NCBI GenBank assembly: GCA_900302705.1 | Contig: OUUY01000141.1 | Coordinates: forward strand, 1-49,673 | From: Candidatus Sulfobium mesophilum | GTDB taxonomy: Bacteria > Nitrospirota > Thermodesulfovibrionia > Thermodesulfovibrionales > UBA6898 | Direction: 5' to 3' | DNA: 49,673 nucleotides | Notes under the pieces: generated by a model | The model's database searches: none | The model's input: only the letters and a program-made list of their open reading frames with translations | What the model was told of the DNA's origin: nothing | Program-made: the position numbers and the translations under genes | Shown here: positions 39,391 to 49,013 of the stretch, one piece after another | Numbering within the stretch: position 1 is the stretch's first letter | Layout: the number at the start of each line of letters is the position of its first letter

Positions 39391-40782
39391 ATGACTATAA
39401 AACACGAAAGCCAGAAGATAGCAGAATATTTCTACACCTTTGCCGTGGTCCTTTTTCTGGTCCAGGTATTGGTCGGCATCATAGCGGCCGTCCAGTTCAT
39501 TTGGCCCGATTTCTTCATCCTGAAATTTAACATCATACGGTCGCTTCATATCAACGCCATGGTGGTCTGGCTGCTGGTAGGATTCATGGGCGCCACGTAC
39601 TATGTTGTACCGGAGGAATCGGAGACGGATCTGTGGGGTCTGCCGCTTGCGAAACTCCAGTTTTGGGCGACCGCCGGCACGGTTACAGCAGTGGTCCTCG
39701 GATATATATGGATGGGATTGAACCCGCAGGCTAACAGTCCCATTATGGGAATAAATCCGCTCAACGAGGGAAGGGAGTATATCGAGGCGCCGCGATGGGC
39801 GGACATCCTGATCGTGATATCTGTCCTCACCTTTATCTTCGTCAATTTCATGACGATGATGAAGACAAAAAAATGGACGGGGATCCAGGGCACCCTTCTG
39901 GGCGGTCTCACCTTTCTTGCACTTATGTACCTGCCAGGGCTGTTCTATACAAAAAGCATGGTGAAGGACCAGTTCTGGTGGTGGTGGGTCGTGCATCTTT
40001 GGGTTGAGGGTGCATGGGAAATTATTGCAGGTGCGCTGCTTGCCTTCATGCTGATGAAGGTTGTAGGCGCCAGAAGGGAAGTCGTCGAGAAATGGATGTA
40101 TATAGAGGTCGGCTTTGTTATGTTTACCGGGATACTCGGCACGGGACATCATTATTACTGGATAGGCACTCCGGGCTACTGGCTCTGGGTGGGCGGCATA
40201 TTCAGCTCCCTTGAGCCCCTCCCGCTGCTCTTCATGGTCTGGGACGCCTTCAGGACGACAAGAAGCGCAAGGAACGTGACCAATAGGGCAGGGCTTTTCT
40301 ATACCGTTGCACATGCGATATTCAACTTTGTCGGCGCAGGACTCTGGGGCGTTATCCATACGCTGCCCCAGGTGAATAAATGGACACACGGGACCCAGAT
40401 AACCACGGCTCACGGACATCTGGCTTTCTACGGGGCATACGTTCTCCTGGTGTTATCCATGATATACATAACGCTGCCGGCCATCAGGGGCGTGAAGGAA
40501 TTTAATGCCTCCAGGGCATATCAGGCATTCTGGTGGATGACGATCTCCATGGTTTTTATCGTCCTGACAATAACAGGCGCAGGGATGGTGCAGACATATA
40601 TGGAGAGGCTGATGGGCCTCGATTATGTCACTGTCAAGGCGACTTATAACCTCTGGTTCTGGATACTGAGGGTGATCTTTGGTGTAGGGTTCCTCTATGG
40701 CGTATGGATATTTGTGGTAGACTTTTTCAAGCTGGGAAGAGAACCTATGCCTGCCGTCAGCGCAGTTCCTGGGGAGGCTTAG
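39391..40782 (+). CDS. norB: Nitric oxide reductase catalytic subunit NorB (cNOR type)
   Basis: NorB reduces two NO to N2O at a heme b3/non-heme iron site in the inner membrane. The 463-residue protein has 12 helices and the expected ligands: His53 (SLHINAMVVW) and His343 for heme b, His341 (TTAHGH) for heme b3, and His202, His253 and His254 (HLWVEGAWE, GTGHHYYWIG) for FeB. The cNOR glutamates appear at Glu206, Glu210 and Glu275. No quinol-oxidase extension is fused, consistent with a separate NorC. GGAGGAG precedes ATG 39391. norQ and norD are not adjacent. Confidence 0.96.
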   Translation: MTIKHESQKIAEYFYTFAVVLFLVQVLVGIIAAVQFIWPDFFILKFNIIRSLHINAMVVWLLVGFMGATYYVVPEESETDLWGLPLAKLQFWATAGTVTAVVLGYIWMGLNPQANSPIMGINPLNEGREYIEAPRWADILIVISVLTFIFVNFMTMMKTKKWTGIQGTLLGGLTFLALMYLPGLFYTKSMVKDQFWWWWVVHLWVEGAWEIIAGALLAFMLMKVVGARREVVEKWMYIEVGFVMFTGILGTGHHYYWIGTPGYWLWVGGIFSSLEPLPLLFMVWDAFRTTRSARNVTNRAGLFYTVAHAIFNFVGAGLWGVIHTLPQVNKWTHGTQITTAHGHLAFYGAYVLLVLSMIYITLPAIRGVKEFNASRAYQAFWWMTISMVFIVLTITGAGMVQTYMERLMGLDYVTVKATYNLWFWILRVIFGVGFLYGVWIFVVDFFKLGREPMPAVSAVPGEA

Positions 40783-40797
40783 CATTAGGTAAAAGAT

Positions 40798-40828
40798 AGG
40801 GGCGGTCTTAACCGCCCCTTCTCCTGTT
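40798..40828. terminator. Terminator after norB, possibly bidirectional
   Basis: AGGGGCGGT (40798-40806) pairs perfectly with ACCGCCCCT (40811-40819) over a CTTA loop. The following T run is weak (TCTCCTGTT), and in reverse there is ATCTTTT. It separates the convergent norB and outer-membrane-factor genes. Confidence 0.7.
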
Positions 40829-40899
40829 AACCAACGCCCTTCGCTGCAGAACCTCACTCTCCCCTCTTAAAACCACGAAATGTCCCGGAGCAATTAGGT

Positions 40900-42459
40900 T
40901 TACACTCCGCCTCCACCCAGCACCTTGTATAGCGTCACCTGATTGGTGAGACGGGAGAGACGCACTGTGAGCAGACCCTGCTGCGCATTGTATAGAGAGC
41001 GCTGTGAGTCCAGGACATCAAGGTAGCTCGCTATGCCTTTTTCGTAGCGGGCTTGCGATAAGCGATAGGTTACGGCAGTGGCATCCGTCAGAGATTGCTG
41101 GGCCTCCAGTTGATCGCCGAGTGTGCCGCGCTGCGCAAGGGCATCTGCCACTTCCCTGAACGCGCTCTGGATCGCCTTCTCATATAGAGCAAGGAGGATT
41201 TCACGGTCGACTTCCGACACCTTCAGGTTGGCCTGGTTTCTCCCTGCATCAAAGATCGGCAGGGTGATTTGCGGCGCAAAGCTCCAAGTCCCGCTTACTG
41301 AATTGAAGAGTCCTGACAAATGATCGCTGGATAGACCAACGCTCGTTGTAAGAGTAATCCTCGGAAAGAACGCAGCACGTGCCGCGCCGATATTGGCATT
41401 GGCCGCCTTTAGGAGATGCTCGGCTTGCATTATGTCGGGGCGGCTTTGCAGCACGTCGGACGGCAGACCTGCGCTGAGTTCACTCAGTGAAGTAATCTCA
41501 CTTAGCCCGGACGGCAGAAGATCAGACGGCACAGGCGCGCCTACAACAAGCGCCAGCGCGTTTTCGTCCTGGGCCACCTGGCTTGTAAAGCGGGCAATAT
41601 CCACCCTGGCCGAATCAACACTGGTCTGGGCCTGACGGAGGTCTAGTTCCGAGGAGGCGCCCGCTTCGAAGCGGCTCCTGATAAGGTTGTACGATGTCTG
41701 CCGGCTTGCCAATGTTTCCTGCGCTATCTTCAGTCTCTCCTTATCCGCCGCAAGGGTCAGGTAGTTGCTTGCGACCTCGGCCACCAGGCTGATCTGTATG
41801 CTCCGACGTGCCTCATCGGTTGCAAAAAATTGCTCCAGGGCCTGGTCTTTAAGGCTTCTGACCCGGCCAAAAAAATCGATCTCGTAGGCGCTGAAACCCA
41901 GGTTGACGCTGTACTGGTGTGATGTTAGGGGCTGACCGGTGCCGGAGAGCACTCCAGGTGTCCTCGCCTCAATTGCGCTGCCGGTTGCGTTAACCGTTGG
42001 GAAAAGATCGGCGCGCTGAATCTGATAAACCGCCTGAGATCTTTCGATATTGAGTGCGGCTATTAGCAGGTCACGGTTGTTTTCCAGCGCCAGCGTAATC
42101 AGCTTTTGCAACTGTTCGTCGATGAAGAACTCTTGCCATGTAACATCTGCGGCGTTCCGCTCGCCTGATTTGGATGCACTCTCTTTATAAGCCGGGCCGC
42201 TTGGCCATTCCGATGGAACAGGCGCCTCCGGTCGTGTATATTTTGGGGCCATGCTAGCGCAACCGGAGAGAACTAATAGGACGATAGCAACTGTTGCGCT
42301 ATGGAGTCCAAGAACGCGTCCCGCGTTCTTCCCAGTCTTGTCATTCCACGACTTGATCGGGGAATCCAGGTTTTCGAACAACCTCTGGATTGTCCGGTTA
42401 AGCCGGACAACGATACCTGTAACGTATTTTATTGCCGGAACTCTAAATCCTCTTCTCAT
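40900..42459 (-). CDS. RND efflux outer membrane factor lipoprotein (NodT/OprM family), N-terminus interrupted by a repeat
   Basis: This is the outer-membrane channel of the efflux pump. The 519-residue protein has the lipobox LLVLSGC and the family sequence [16 protein letters not shown], followed by the two OEP repeats ([60 protein letters not shown]). In relatives the lipobox Cys is near residue 20, but here it is at about residue 67. ATG 42459 follows GAGGG 9 bases upstream. Residues 17-50 are encoded by a hairpin-rich repeat (42310-42410). Export may therefore be impaired. Confidence 0.9.
   Translation of the reverse strand: MRRGFRVPAIKYVTGIVVRLNRTIQRLFENLDSPIKSWNDKTGKNAGRVLGLHSATVAIVLLVLSGCASMAPKYTRPEAPVPSEWPSGPAYKESASKSGERNAADVTWQEFFIDEQLQKLITLALENNRDLLIAALNIERSQAVYQIQRADLFPTVNATGSAIEARTPGVLSGTGQPLTSHQYSVNLGFSAYEIDFFGRVRSLKDQALEQFFATDEARRSIQISLVAEVASNYLTLAADKERLKIAQETLASRQTSYNLIRSRFEAGASSELDLRQAQTSVDSARVDIARFTSQVAQDENALALVVGAPVPSDLLPSGLSEITSLSELSAGLPSDVLQSRPDIMQAEHLLKAANANIGAARAAFFPRITLTTSVGLSSDHLSGLFNSVSGTWSFAPQITLPIFDAGRNQANLKVSEVDREILLALYEKAIQSAFREVADALAQRGTLGDQLEAQQSLTDATAVTYRLSQARYEKGIASYLDVLDSQRSLYNAQQGLLTVRLSRLTNQVTLYKVLGGGGV
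42310..42410. repeat. REP/MITE-like hairpin-rich element inserted in frame in the outer-membrane-factor gene
   Basis: The element contains four inverted repeats in a row: AAGAACGCG/CGCGTTCTT (42310-42330), ATTCC...GGAAT (42343-42365), AATCCAG/CTGGATT (42363-42391) and TTGTCCGG/CCGGACAA (42390-42410). GTCATTCC...GGGAATCC sequence is typical of dispersed intergenic repeats in many bacteria. Here it keeps the frame open. Confidence 0.65.
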
Positions 42460-42460
42460 C

Positions 42461-45400
42461 TCACTTACCCTCCGCATTATTGACAGCAGCAGGTGCTGCT
42501 GCATGCGGTTTATATTTCTTACGGCCCAATAGCCGTGACACCATCACAAAGAAGAACGGAATAAAGATCAGGTCGATGAAAGTAGCCGATAGCAGTCCGC
42601 CTGTGACAGCGGTGCCGATAGCATTCTGAGCTGCGGCCCCTGCTCCCCGGGTCAAGGCCAGCGGCAAGGTGCCGAAGAAGAAGGCCAGCGAGGTCATTAT
42701 CACCGGACGCAATCTGATCCTCACCGCCGTGAGAGTGGCATCAATCAGCTCATGGCCTTCATGAAGCTGAGCCTTAATGAACTGGATGATCAGTATAGCG
42801 TTTTTGGTAGAAAGACCCAGGGTGGTAAGCAGACCGATCTGAAGATAGACGTCGTCCGGCAGTCCACGCAGAGTGACTGCAGTGACCGCACCCACCAAGC
42901 CGAGCGGCAGCATCAACATATTGACAAAGGGAATAGTCCAGCTCTCGTACAATGCGGCCACGGAAAGAAACACCACTAAAAGCGAGATTGCATACAGCGC
43001 AGGCGCCTGCGCGCCGGCATGCTTTTCTTCATACGAGAGGCCGGTCCAGTCGTAGCCGATCCCTGACGGAAGTTGAGCAGCCATCTTCTCCATCTCTTTC
43101 ATCGCCTGGCCAGTACTCACCCCGGGGGCCGCCTGCCCCATGATCTCCACCGCTGGAATGCCGTTATAGCGTTCCAGACGGGGAGAAGCGTACTTCCAGT
43201 GAGCCGTGGAAAAAGCAGAGAACGGTACCATATTGCCGTTTTTGTTGCTGACATACCAGCTGTTTATGTCCTCTGGCAGCATTCGGTATTTGGCGTCGGA
43301 CTGGAGATAGACCTTCTTCACACGTCCGTTCTGGATGAAGTCGTTAATGTAGGCGCTTCCCCAGGCAGTGGCCAAAACACTGTTAACATCGGCCACTGAG
43401 ACCCCAAGGGCGCCTGCCCTCACGTCATCTATATCCAGTTTGAACTCCGGCGAGTCATCCTGACCATTGGGGCGCACGGCTATCAGTTTAGGGTTTTTCA
43501 TTGCCATGCCCAAAAGCTGGTTGCGCGCCTCCATCAGCTTGTCATGTCCAAGGCCGCCGCGGTCCTGCAGTTCTAAGTCAAAGCCGTTTGCCTGCCCAAG
43601 TTCCACCACCGCCGGAGGTGAAAATGCGAAGACCAGACCGTCCCGGATCTGGGAGAATGCCTTCATGGCCCGGTCCGCCACTGCTGGCGCCTTCAGATCT
43701 GACGACCGCCTCAGCTTCCAGTCCTTGAGTTTCACAAAGGCCAGTCCCATGTTCTGGCCGCGACCCGCAAAACTGAAGCCGGCAACGGTAATTATCGCAT
43801 CCACCGTTTTTGACTCCTTCTCCAGAAAATGCTTCTCCATTTGGCGTATTACCTTTATAGTCCGCTCTTGGGTAGCGCCGGCAGGAAGCTGGACCTGGCA
43901 GATTATGAACCCCTGGTCCTCATCCGGCAGGAAGGCGGTGGGGAGACGCAGGAAGAGGAGTGCCATGATTGTCACTATGCAGCCATATAAAATCAGGTAG
44001 CGTTTCCGTTTTCCAAAGGAGCGGCCGACAATGCCTTCATACTGTGCCCTGAAGAAGTCAAATACTTTATTAAAACGGCGAAAGAACCACTTGAACCGGC
44101 CTGCTTCGCCAAGGTGGTGCCCCTTTTCGATCGGTTTAAGCAAGGTAGCGCAGAGCGCCGGAGTCAGTATCATCGCCACCATGACCGAAAGGAGCATGGC
44201 GGAAATGATTGTGATCGAGAATTGACGGTAGATGACGCCGGTGGAACCGCCAAAGAAGGCCATCGGCAGAAAGACCGCCGCCAGCACGGTGGCGATGCCC
44301 CAGAGCGCGCTGGTGATCTGCTCCATGGACTTGACGGTAGCGTCATGGGGCGACAGTCCTTCCTCTGACATGATACGTTCCACGTTCTCCACCACCACAA
44401 TGGCATCGTCTACGAGCAGGCCGATAACAATTACCAGGGCGAACATCGTAAGGGTGTTAATCGAAAAACCGGCAGCCGCAAGCACGCCCATAGTCCCTAG
44501 CAGAACCACCGGCACTGCGATGGTCGGGATCAGGGTGGCCCGGATATTCTGGAGAAAGATGAACATTACGATAAAGACCAGAAAGACAGCTTCAATAAGG
44601 GTCTCGATAACTTCTTCGATCGAGATCTTGACAAAAGGGGTAGTGTCGTATGGATAGACCACCTTCATCCCGTGCGGGAAGTACTTCGACAGTTCTTCCA
44701 TCTTGGCCCTGACCCGGTTGCCCGTATCAAGCGCATTGGCCCCTGCCGCAAGCCGGATTGCCATGCCGCCCACGGGTTTTCCTTTGTAGAATGACTCGAT
44801 ATCGTAGCTTTCTGTGCCTATACTGCTTACGGCCACATCCTTGAGTTTCACCGTGGAACCATCGCTGTTGGTGCGCAGGACAATGGCATCGAACTGCTCC
44901 GTCGTCTGCAGTAAGGTGCGGGCCGTAATGGGCGCGTTCAACTGCTGCCCCGGCTGGGCGGGAGCGGCGCCGAACTGGCCGGCCGAGACCTGGGCATTCT
45001 GGGCCTGCAGCGCAATTATTACGTCGTTGGTTGTCATATGGAAGTTATTCAGCTTGGCAGGGTCCAGCCAGATACGCATGGCATTCTGGGTCCCAAACAA
45101 TAAAATTTCACCCACCCCTTCCAGACGGCTGATAATATCCTGGATGTTGGAAACCATATAGTCTGTAAGGGCGTTTCGGTTCATTGAGCCGTCTTCCGAG
45201 ACAAGCCCGACAATCATCAGGAAGTTCCTTGTGGATTTAAGCACCTGAATTCCTTGCCGTTGCACGACTTGCGGCAGAAGCGGCGTTGCCAATTGCAGTT
45301 TGTTTTGAACCTGCACCTGCGCGATGTTCGGATCGGTCCCTGCACTGAAGGTCAGGTTAATGGACACCGCACCGGCTGAATCGCTGGTGGATGACATGTA

Positions 45401-45628
45401 GATCAGGTTATCAATGCCGTTCAGTTTCTGTTCAATCACCTGCGTGACCGTATCCTGCACCGTCTGGGCCGATGCGCCGGGATATATGGCATTTATGGTT
45501 ATCTGGGGAGGCGCGATCGGAGGGTACTGGGAGACCGGCAGCGTCTTGATCGCAAGAAGGCCGCCCAGCATAACCATGATCGCGATCACCACGGCGAATA
45601 TAGGACGATTTATGAAGAACTTAGGCAT
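42461..45628 (-). CDS. RND multidrug efflux permease (HAE1/AcrB family)
   Basis: This inner-membrane proton antiporter exports drugs through the tripartite pump. The 1055-residue protein has the usual start [20 protein letters not shown], two large periplasmic loops, 12 helices and the proton-relay pair of Asp in [19 protein letters not shown]. The second half has the repeated family sequence [24 protein letters not shown] precedes ATG 45628. It lies 12 bases after the fusion protein gene, and its stop is 1 base from the outer membrane factor start. Substrates cannot be predicted. Confidence 0.96.
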   Translation of the reverse strand: MPKFFINRPIFAVVIAIMVMLGGLLAIKTLPVSQYPPIAPPQITINAIYPGASAQTVQDTVTQVIEQKLNGIDNLIYMSSTSDSAGAVSINLTFSAGTDPNIAQVQVQNKLQLATPLLPQVVQRQGIQVLKSTRNFLMIVGLVSEDGSMNRNALTDYMVSNIQDIISRLEGVGEILLFGTQNAMRIWLDPAKLNNFHMTTNDVIIALQAQNAQVSAGQFGAAPAQPGQQLNAPITARTLLQTTEQFDAIVLRTNSDGSTVKLKDVAVSSIGTESYDIESFYKGKPVGGMAIRLAAGANALDTGNRVRAKMEELSKYFPHGMKVVYPYDTTPFVKISIEEVIETLIEAVFLVFIVMFIFLQNIRATLIPTIAVPVVLLGTMGVLAAAGFSINTLTMFALVIVIGLLVDDAIVVVENVERIMSEEGLSPHDATVKSMEQITSALWGIATVLAAVFLPMAFFGGSTGVIYRQFSITIISAMLLSVMVAMILTPALCATLLKPIEKGHHLGEAGRFKWFFRRFNKVFDFFRAQYEGIVGRSFGKRKRYLILYGCIVTIMALLFLRLPTAFLPDEDQGFIICQVQLPAGATQERTIKVIRQMEKHFLEKESKTVDAIITVAGFSFAGRGQNMGLAFVKLKDWKLRRSSDLKAPAVADRAMKAFSQIRDGLVFAFSPPAVVELGQANGFDLELQDRGGLGHDKLMEARNQLLGMAMKNPKLIAVRPNGQDDSPEFKLDIDDVRAGALGVSVADVNSVLATAWGSAYINDFIQNGRVKKVYLQSDAKYRMLPEDINSWYVSNKNGNMVPFSAFSTAHWKYASPRLERYNGIPAVEIMGQAAPGVSTGQAMKEMEKMAAQLPSGIGYDWTGLSYEEKHAGAQAPALYAISLLVVFLSVAALYESWTIPFVNMLMLPLGLVGAVTAVTLRGLPDDVYLQIGLLTTLGLSTKNAILIIQFIKAQLHEGHELIDATLTAVRIRLRPVIMTSLAFFFGTLPLALTRGAGAAAQNAIGTAVTGGLLSATFIDLIFIPFFFVMVSRLLGRKKYKPHAAAPAAVNNAEGK

Positions 45629-45640
45629 TAAGCTTCTCCT

Positions 45641-46861
45641 TTATTTCTTTACCGCCGCTTTCGGGGCAGCTGCTGGAGTTACATCCACCTTACTTCCGAA
45701 CGGCACGGCCTTGACCACCGTTCCCGGACGCGCCTTCTGCAGCCCTTCCAGGATGACACGGTCACCTGCTTTCAGCCCCTCGCTGACCAGCCAGTTTTCA
45801 CCCACGGTCCGGAGGACCTTGATGCCCCTCGGTTCCACCTTCTCCTGGCTAGCAACAACCATGACCGTTGCGTTGCCTGCCTGGTCGCGGCTGACTCCCC
45901 TCTGCGGAACAAGAATCGCATGCTCGTTAACACCTTCCTCCAAGACAGCGCGGACAAACATACCCGGCAGCAACGTCTGTTTCGGATTTGGAAATACCGC
46001 CCGCAGGATGATCGAGCCTGTGCTCTGGTCTACTGTAACTTCAGAAAACTTCAGTGTGCCGGGCAATGGATAGACGCTGCTGTCCTCAAGCAGCAATCTA
46101 ACCTTTGCCTGGGCTTCGCCCTCGCTTTTCATCAGGCCGCTGGCCATGTCGCGTTTGAGGCGCAGCAGCTCAGCGCTGGACTGGGTGACATCCACGTATA
46201 TCGGACTGAGCTGTTGGATCGTGGCGAGTGCGGCAGATTGATTGGCAGTCACCAAGGCACCGTTAGTCACTGACGACCGGCCGATTCGCCCGGAGATGGG
46301 GGCGGTAACTTTAGTATAGTCAAGGTTGATTCGGGCAGTCTCGAGCGCGGCCTTGCCGGCCTCGACATCTGCCTCGGCCTGTTTGAGAGCCGCGTTTGCA
46401 TCGTCGTAGTCCTGTTTGCTGACAGCGTTGATTTTCACGAGGTCAGCGTAGCGCTCGGCCTTAAGCCGGACAGGATTGAGATTGGCCTCAACTCTTCCTA
46501 GAGCAGCCTTTGCACTGTTGTAGGCCGCATGATACGTGGCAGGGTCGATCTGATAAAGCACGTCACCCGCCTGGACATCTGAGCCTTCTGTAAACAGGCG
46601 CTTCTGGATGATGCCGCCTACCTGCGGTCGAACTTCTGCAATGAGGTAAGCAGAAGTTCGACCCGGAAGCTCTGTTGTAAGCGCCACGCGTTGGGGTTGT
46701 ATAACCATTATTCCCACTTCGGGAGGGCTGCCCTGCGGCGTCCCTCCCTTGGCTTTTTGCTTTCCACAGCCGGCCAGAATCAGGCATATGACCAAGATGC
46801 CCATAATAAGCACAAGTTTGGCTCTGCCCTTGTTTTGCATCTGTATCCTCGAAAGTGTCAT
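45641..46861 (-). CDS. RND efflux periplasmic adaptor (membrane fusion protein, AcrA family)
   Basis: The adaptor links the RND permease to the outer-membrane channel. The 406-residue lipoprotein has lipobox VICLILAGC, the lipoyl-like halves (AEVRPQVGGIIQKRLFTEGS, VTAPISGRIGRSSVTNGALV), an alpha-hairpin (residues about 110-180) and a beta-barrel/membrane-proximal domain. CAGGAG precedes ATG 46861. It follows tetR after 40 bases and begins the structural part of the pump operon. Confidence 0.94.
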   Translation of the reverse strand: MTLSRIQMQNKGRAKLVLIMGILVICLILAGCGKQKAKGGTPQGSPPEVGIMVIQPQRVALTTELPGRTSAYLIAEVRPQVGGIIQKRLFTEGSDVQAGDVLYQIDPATYHAAYNSAKAALGRVEANLNPVRLKAERYADLVKINAVSKQDYDDANAALKQAEADVEAGKAALETARINLDYTKVTAPISGRIGRSSVTNGALVTANQSAALATIQQLSPIYVDVTQSSAELLRLKRDMASGLMKSEGEAQAKVRLLLEDSSVYPLPGTLKFSEVTVDQSTGSIILRAVFPNPKQTLLPGMFVRAVLEEGVNEHAILVPQRGVSRDQAGNATVMVVASQEKVEPRGIKVLRTVGENWLVSEGLKAGDRVILEGLQKARPGTVVKAVPFGSKVDVTPAAAPKAAVKK

Positions 46862-46901
46862 ATCAGTTTCTCCTGTTTATGCAAAATGTAATCAGAAAGA
46901 A

Positions 46902-47513
46902 TTACTTCTGGTAGCCTTTAAGCAATGCATCGACTAATGAGCGTGCGATAACATCACTCCCTCTGTTTAAGAAGTCTGGACAACACAAAATCGTCGTCAC
47001 AAGCCCGTGAGATGTTATTGCCAAAGCTGATACGATTATCTCATCATCGAGTTCCCGAAATCGCCCCGCCTTAATGCAGTCCTGAATTATTTCCTTGAAT
47101 ACAAGATAGGTCTTTCTGGCCATTGACTCCCTCTCAACGAATTCCTCCCGAGTTCCGTAAATATGACGCTTCGAGAAAAAAATTGCCTTATATTGATTTG
47201 GATTCCTGAGCCCAAATTCTATGAGATAAAGAAAGGCTTGATGAAGGGTCTCCATTGGATCCTGAGAGACTGATCGGATATTATTTAATTCAGCAAGAAA
47301 ATTAGTAAAAAACTCTTCACAGATTGCAAAGAGCAGTTCGTCCTTGTTTTTGAAATAAAGGTATATCGTGGTTGGAGAATAGTCAATTTTGCCGGCCAGC
47401 TTTCGCATCGAAAACCCATCGTACCCGTCAGTGATAAATATCTCGCGGGCTGAGTCGAGAATTTCCCTTCGAAACTCCTCCTTATACTTGGCTCTTTTTT
47501 CCTTGACTCCCAT
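46902..47513 (-). CDS. TetR-family transcriptional repressor of the pump operon
   Basis: The 203-residue protein has the TetR helix-turn-helix (REIFITDGYDGFSMRKLAGK, PTTIYLYFKNKDELL) and a ligand-binding C-terminal domain. It is transcribed in the same direction as, and just upstream of, the efflux genes. A perfect palindrome overlaps the -10 box of its promoter, so autorepression together with the pump genes is likely. The inducer is unknown. Confidence 0.92.
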   Translation of the reverse strand: MGVKEKRAKYKEEFRREILDSAREIFITDGYDGFSMRKLAGKIDYSPTTIYLYFKNKDELLFAICEEFFTNFLAELNNIRSVSQDPMETLHQAFLYLIEFGLRNPNQYKAIFFSKRHIYGTREEFVERESMARKTYLVFKEIIQDCIKAGRFRELDDEIIVSALAITSHGLVTTILCCPDFLNRGSDVIARSLVDALLKGYQK

Positions 47514-47541
47514 TAAATCTCATTCTTAACTAGGGTATTTA

Positions 47542-47560
47542 AACTTAACTTAGTTAAGTT
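47542..47560 (-). promoter_or_regulatory. Palindromic operator at the tetR promoter
   Basis: AACTTAAC (47542-47549) and GTTAAGTT (47553-47560) form a perfect 8+3+8 palindrome. It lies 28 bases before the tetR start and overlaps the proposed -10 box. This is the typical size and place for a TetR-family operator. Confidence 0.7.
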
Positions 47561-47585
47561 ATTATTTCACATTCCCTTTTGTCAA
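47556..47585 (-). promoter_or_regulatory. Promoter of the tetR-efflux operon
   Basis: On the minus strand TTGACA (47585-47580) and TAACTT (47561-47556) are 18 bases apart, with TAATAA as an alternative -10 at shorter spacing. The 276 bases beyond (47586-47861) show no convincing gene; the plus-strand ORFs there look like non-coding sequence. Confidence 0.5.
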
Positions 47586-47861
47586 CTTAAATTTGATAAA
47601 GGCGTTTCTGTATAACATCGTTCTCTGAATGCAGTAGGGTGGTTGCGCCTCTAAGCGACCGCATTAATCAGCACTCCTCCCGGCATGTGTTAATTTCGGA
47701 TGGAATTAGATGGTTACGGGAAGAAGAAACGTTTTCATCGCAGGTTTTCAGGGCAGTCCATCTGCAAATGGCGTCGGCGTATCCCCTCATGCTTCAAAGG
47801 AGCTTTTCAGGTTTCATCAGGGAGTAAAGCATTAGCCATATTTTTTCCGGCAATCTCGGGG

Positions 47862-47901
47862 GGAAGAGAAAAGGCCAGCCGTCAAAGGAGAAAGCCGGCC
47901 T
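47862..47901 (-). terminator. Terminator after the DUF4382 gene
   Basis: On the minus strand AGGCCGGC (47901-47894) pairs with GCTGGCCT (47879-47872), one G-T pair, followed by TTTTCTCTT (47871-47863). It lies 13 bases after the DUF4382 stop codon. Confidence 0.75.
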
Positions 47902-47913
47902 GTCCTTTTTCCC

Positions 47914-48759
47914 TCATATGGGGTTGCCGTTTTTCAGGGGATACACTGCCCCTGCCGGAAGAGCAGTCTTCGCAACAGCTTGAGAGTATACTGTGATGCC
48001 GCCGATCTGGACCTCCACAATATAAGATTGGCCAGGAACAAGCCAGTAAATCGAAAAGGGTGTGGGGTCTGACTGTGCCTTTGCTACGACAAGCCTCGTA
48101 TACTCTTCGTCGCCAGGCGTGAGATTTCCGCTATTGTCACTGTCTTGGGTGACGATAACCACAGCCTGATCAAAGCCGTAGGCGGCGACGTTTATGCTTC
48201 CGGTAATTGTTGCAGCCTCGGCCGTATTGACCAGGTGGAGCACAGGCTTCAATTTATAACTTCCGGATCCTGTCACTACGAGTGACTGACTGAGGTCAAA
48301 ATCGACCGTCAAAGTAACGGCCCCTCCACCTGTTACATCGAAGTTAAAGTTCTTGTCTGTTTTCAGATCCCCTGAGGCAATCGTTACGGGAAGCTGCTGC
48401 CCCATATCGGTGACGATCATGGCTGACTGCACTCCCAGACGAAGTTGGGTATACTTTCCGGGAGCCAGTGTCGCCGGAGGAACCAGTTGTGTCGTCCGGC
48501 CGCTTGTAAGCTGAAGTAAATCCATTGTGAAAGGGGTTTGTGCCATAGACAGAGAGACCCATTGCCCGCCGGACGAATGAACCGAAACCTCATCTATTGT
48601 CACAAAGACCTGAGCGACGCCGGTGGGCAAGACGGGCTTGGCATCAGTAATTTCCACGGATAGCGTACCGGAGGAGAATGTGGCAGTTCCTCCCCCTCCG
48701 CCACAGGCGGAAAGAAAAATTCCACAAATAAGGGCAACAAAAATAAAACACTTTTTCAC
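47914..48759 (-). CDS. DUF4382-type lipoprotein
   Basis: The 281-residue protein has a lipobox (ALICGIFLSAC) followed by a Gly run, then the DUF4382 pattern: SGTLSVEITDAKP, AQVFVTIDEVSVHSSGGQWV, LTSGRTTQLVPPATLAPGKY and TVDFDLSQSLVVTGSGSYKL. A C-terminal domain (residues about 185-281) may be an EF-hand-like or carbohydrate-binding-like beta domain (DSDNSGNLTPGDEEY). Start is GTG 48759 after GGAGG. It is exported; its function is unknown. Confidence 0.85.
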   Translation of the reverse strand: MKKCFIFVALICGIFLSACGGGGGTATFSSGTLSVEITDAKPVLPTGVAQVFVTIDEVSVHSSGGQWVSLSMAQTPFTMDLLQLTSGRTTQLVPPATLAPGKYTQLRLGVQSAMIVTDMGQQLPVTIASGDLKTDKNFNFDVTGGGAVTLTVDFDLSQSLVVTGSGSYKLKPVLHLVNTAEAATITGSINVAAYGFDQAVVIVTQDSDNSGNLTPGDEEYTRLVVAKAQSDPTPFSIYWLVPGQSYIVEVQIGGITVYSQAVAKTALPAGAVYPLKNGNPI

Positions 48760-48779
48760 TGTATGCCTCCTTTTTTAAT

Positions 48780-48809
48780 AATATAATTATCCGCCTATTG
48801 GCCAAGCAA
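48780..48809 (-). promoter_or_regulatory. Promoter of the DUF4382 gene
   Basis: On the minus strand TTGCTT (48809-48804) and TATATT (48785-48780) are 18 bases apart. GGAGG of the ribosome binding site follows before GTG 48759. Confidence 0.5.
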
Positions 48810-48965
48810 TCAACCTGCTACCCGGTGAGGAAATCTATCAGGCATAAACCTGTAGCGCAGTATAGTGAAATTATATAAGGTCTCATTGAAGAGATATGAT
48901 TAAAGTTTAATTAAAAAATCTTAATAAGGACGAGATAGAATTTCTATGGGTTTTAAAAAGGTGGT

Positions 48966-48979
48966 ATGACGAAAGTCAT
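48966..48979 (+). promoter_or_regulatory. FNR/CRP-family activator site for the polyferredoxin gene
   Basis: ATGAC-GAAA-GTCAT (48966-48979) is a perfect 5+4+5 palindrome of the CRP/FNR layout, centred at 48972.5. A TATAAA box is at 49003-49008 and there is no -35 box. If transcription starts at 49014 the centre is at -41.5, the standard class II activator position. The exact regulator cannot be named. Confidence 0.55.
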
Positions 48980-49013
48980 GGTCTGCCCTGCCCCTTTGGT
49001 GCTATAAATAAGC

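Noticed and set aside
39214-40419. A 401-codon minus-strand ORF opposite norC-norB
   Set aside because: It is antisense to two genes with clear active-site motifs, has no family features, and its composition follows from their codon bias.
47639-47996. Plus-strand ORFs upstream of tetR
   Set aside because: They have no recognisable features, overlap the terminator and the end of the DUF4382 gene, and lack ribosome binding sites.
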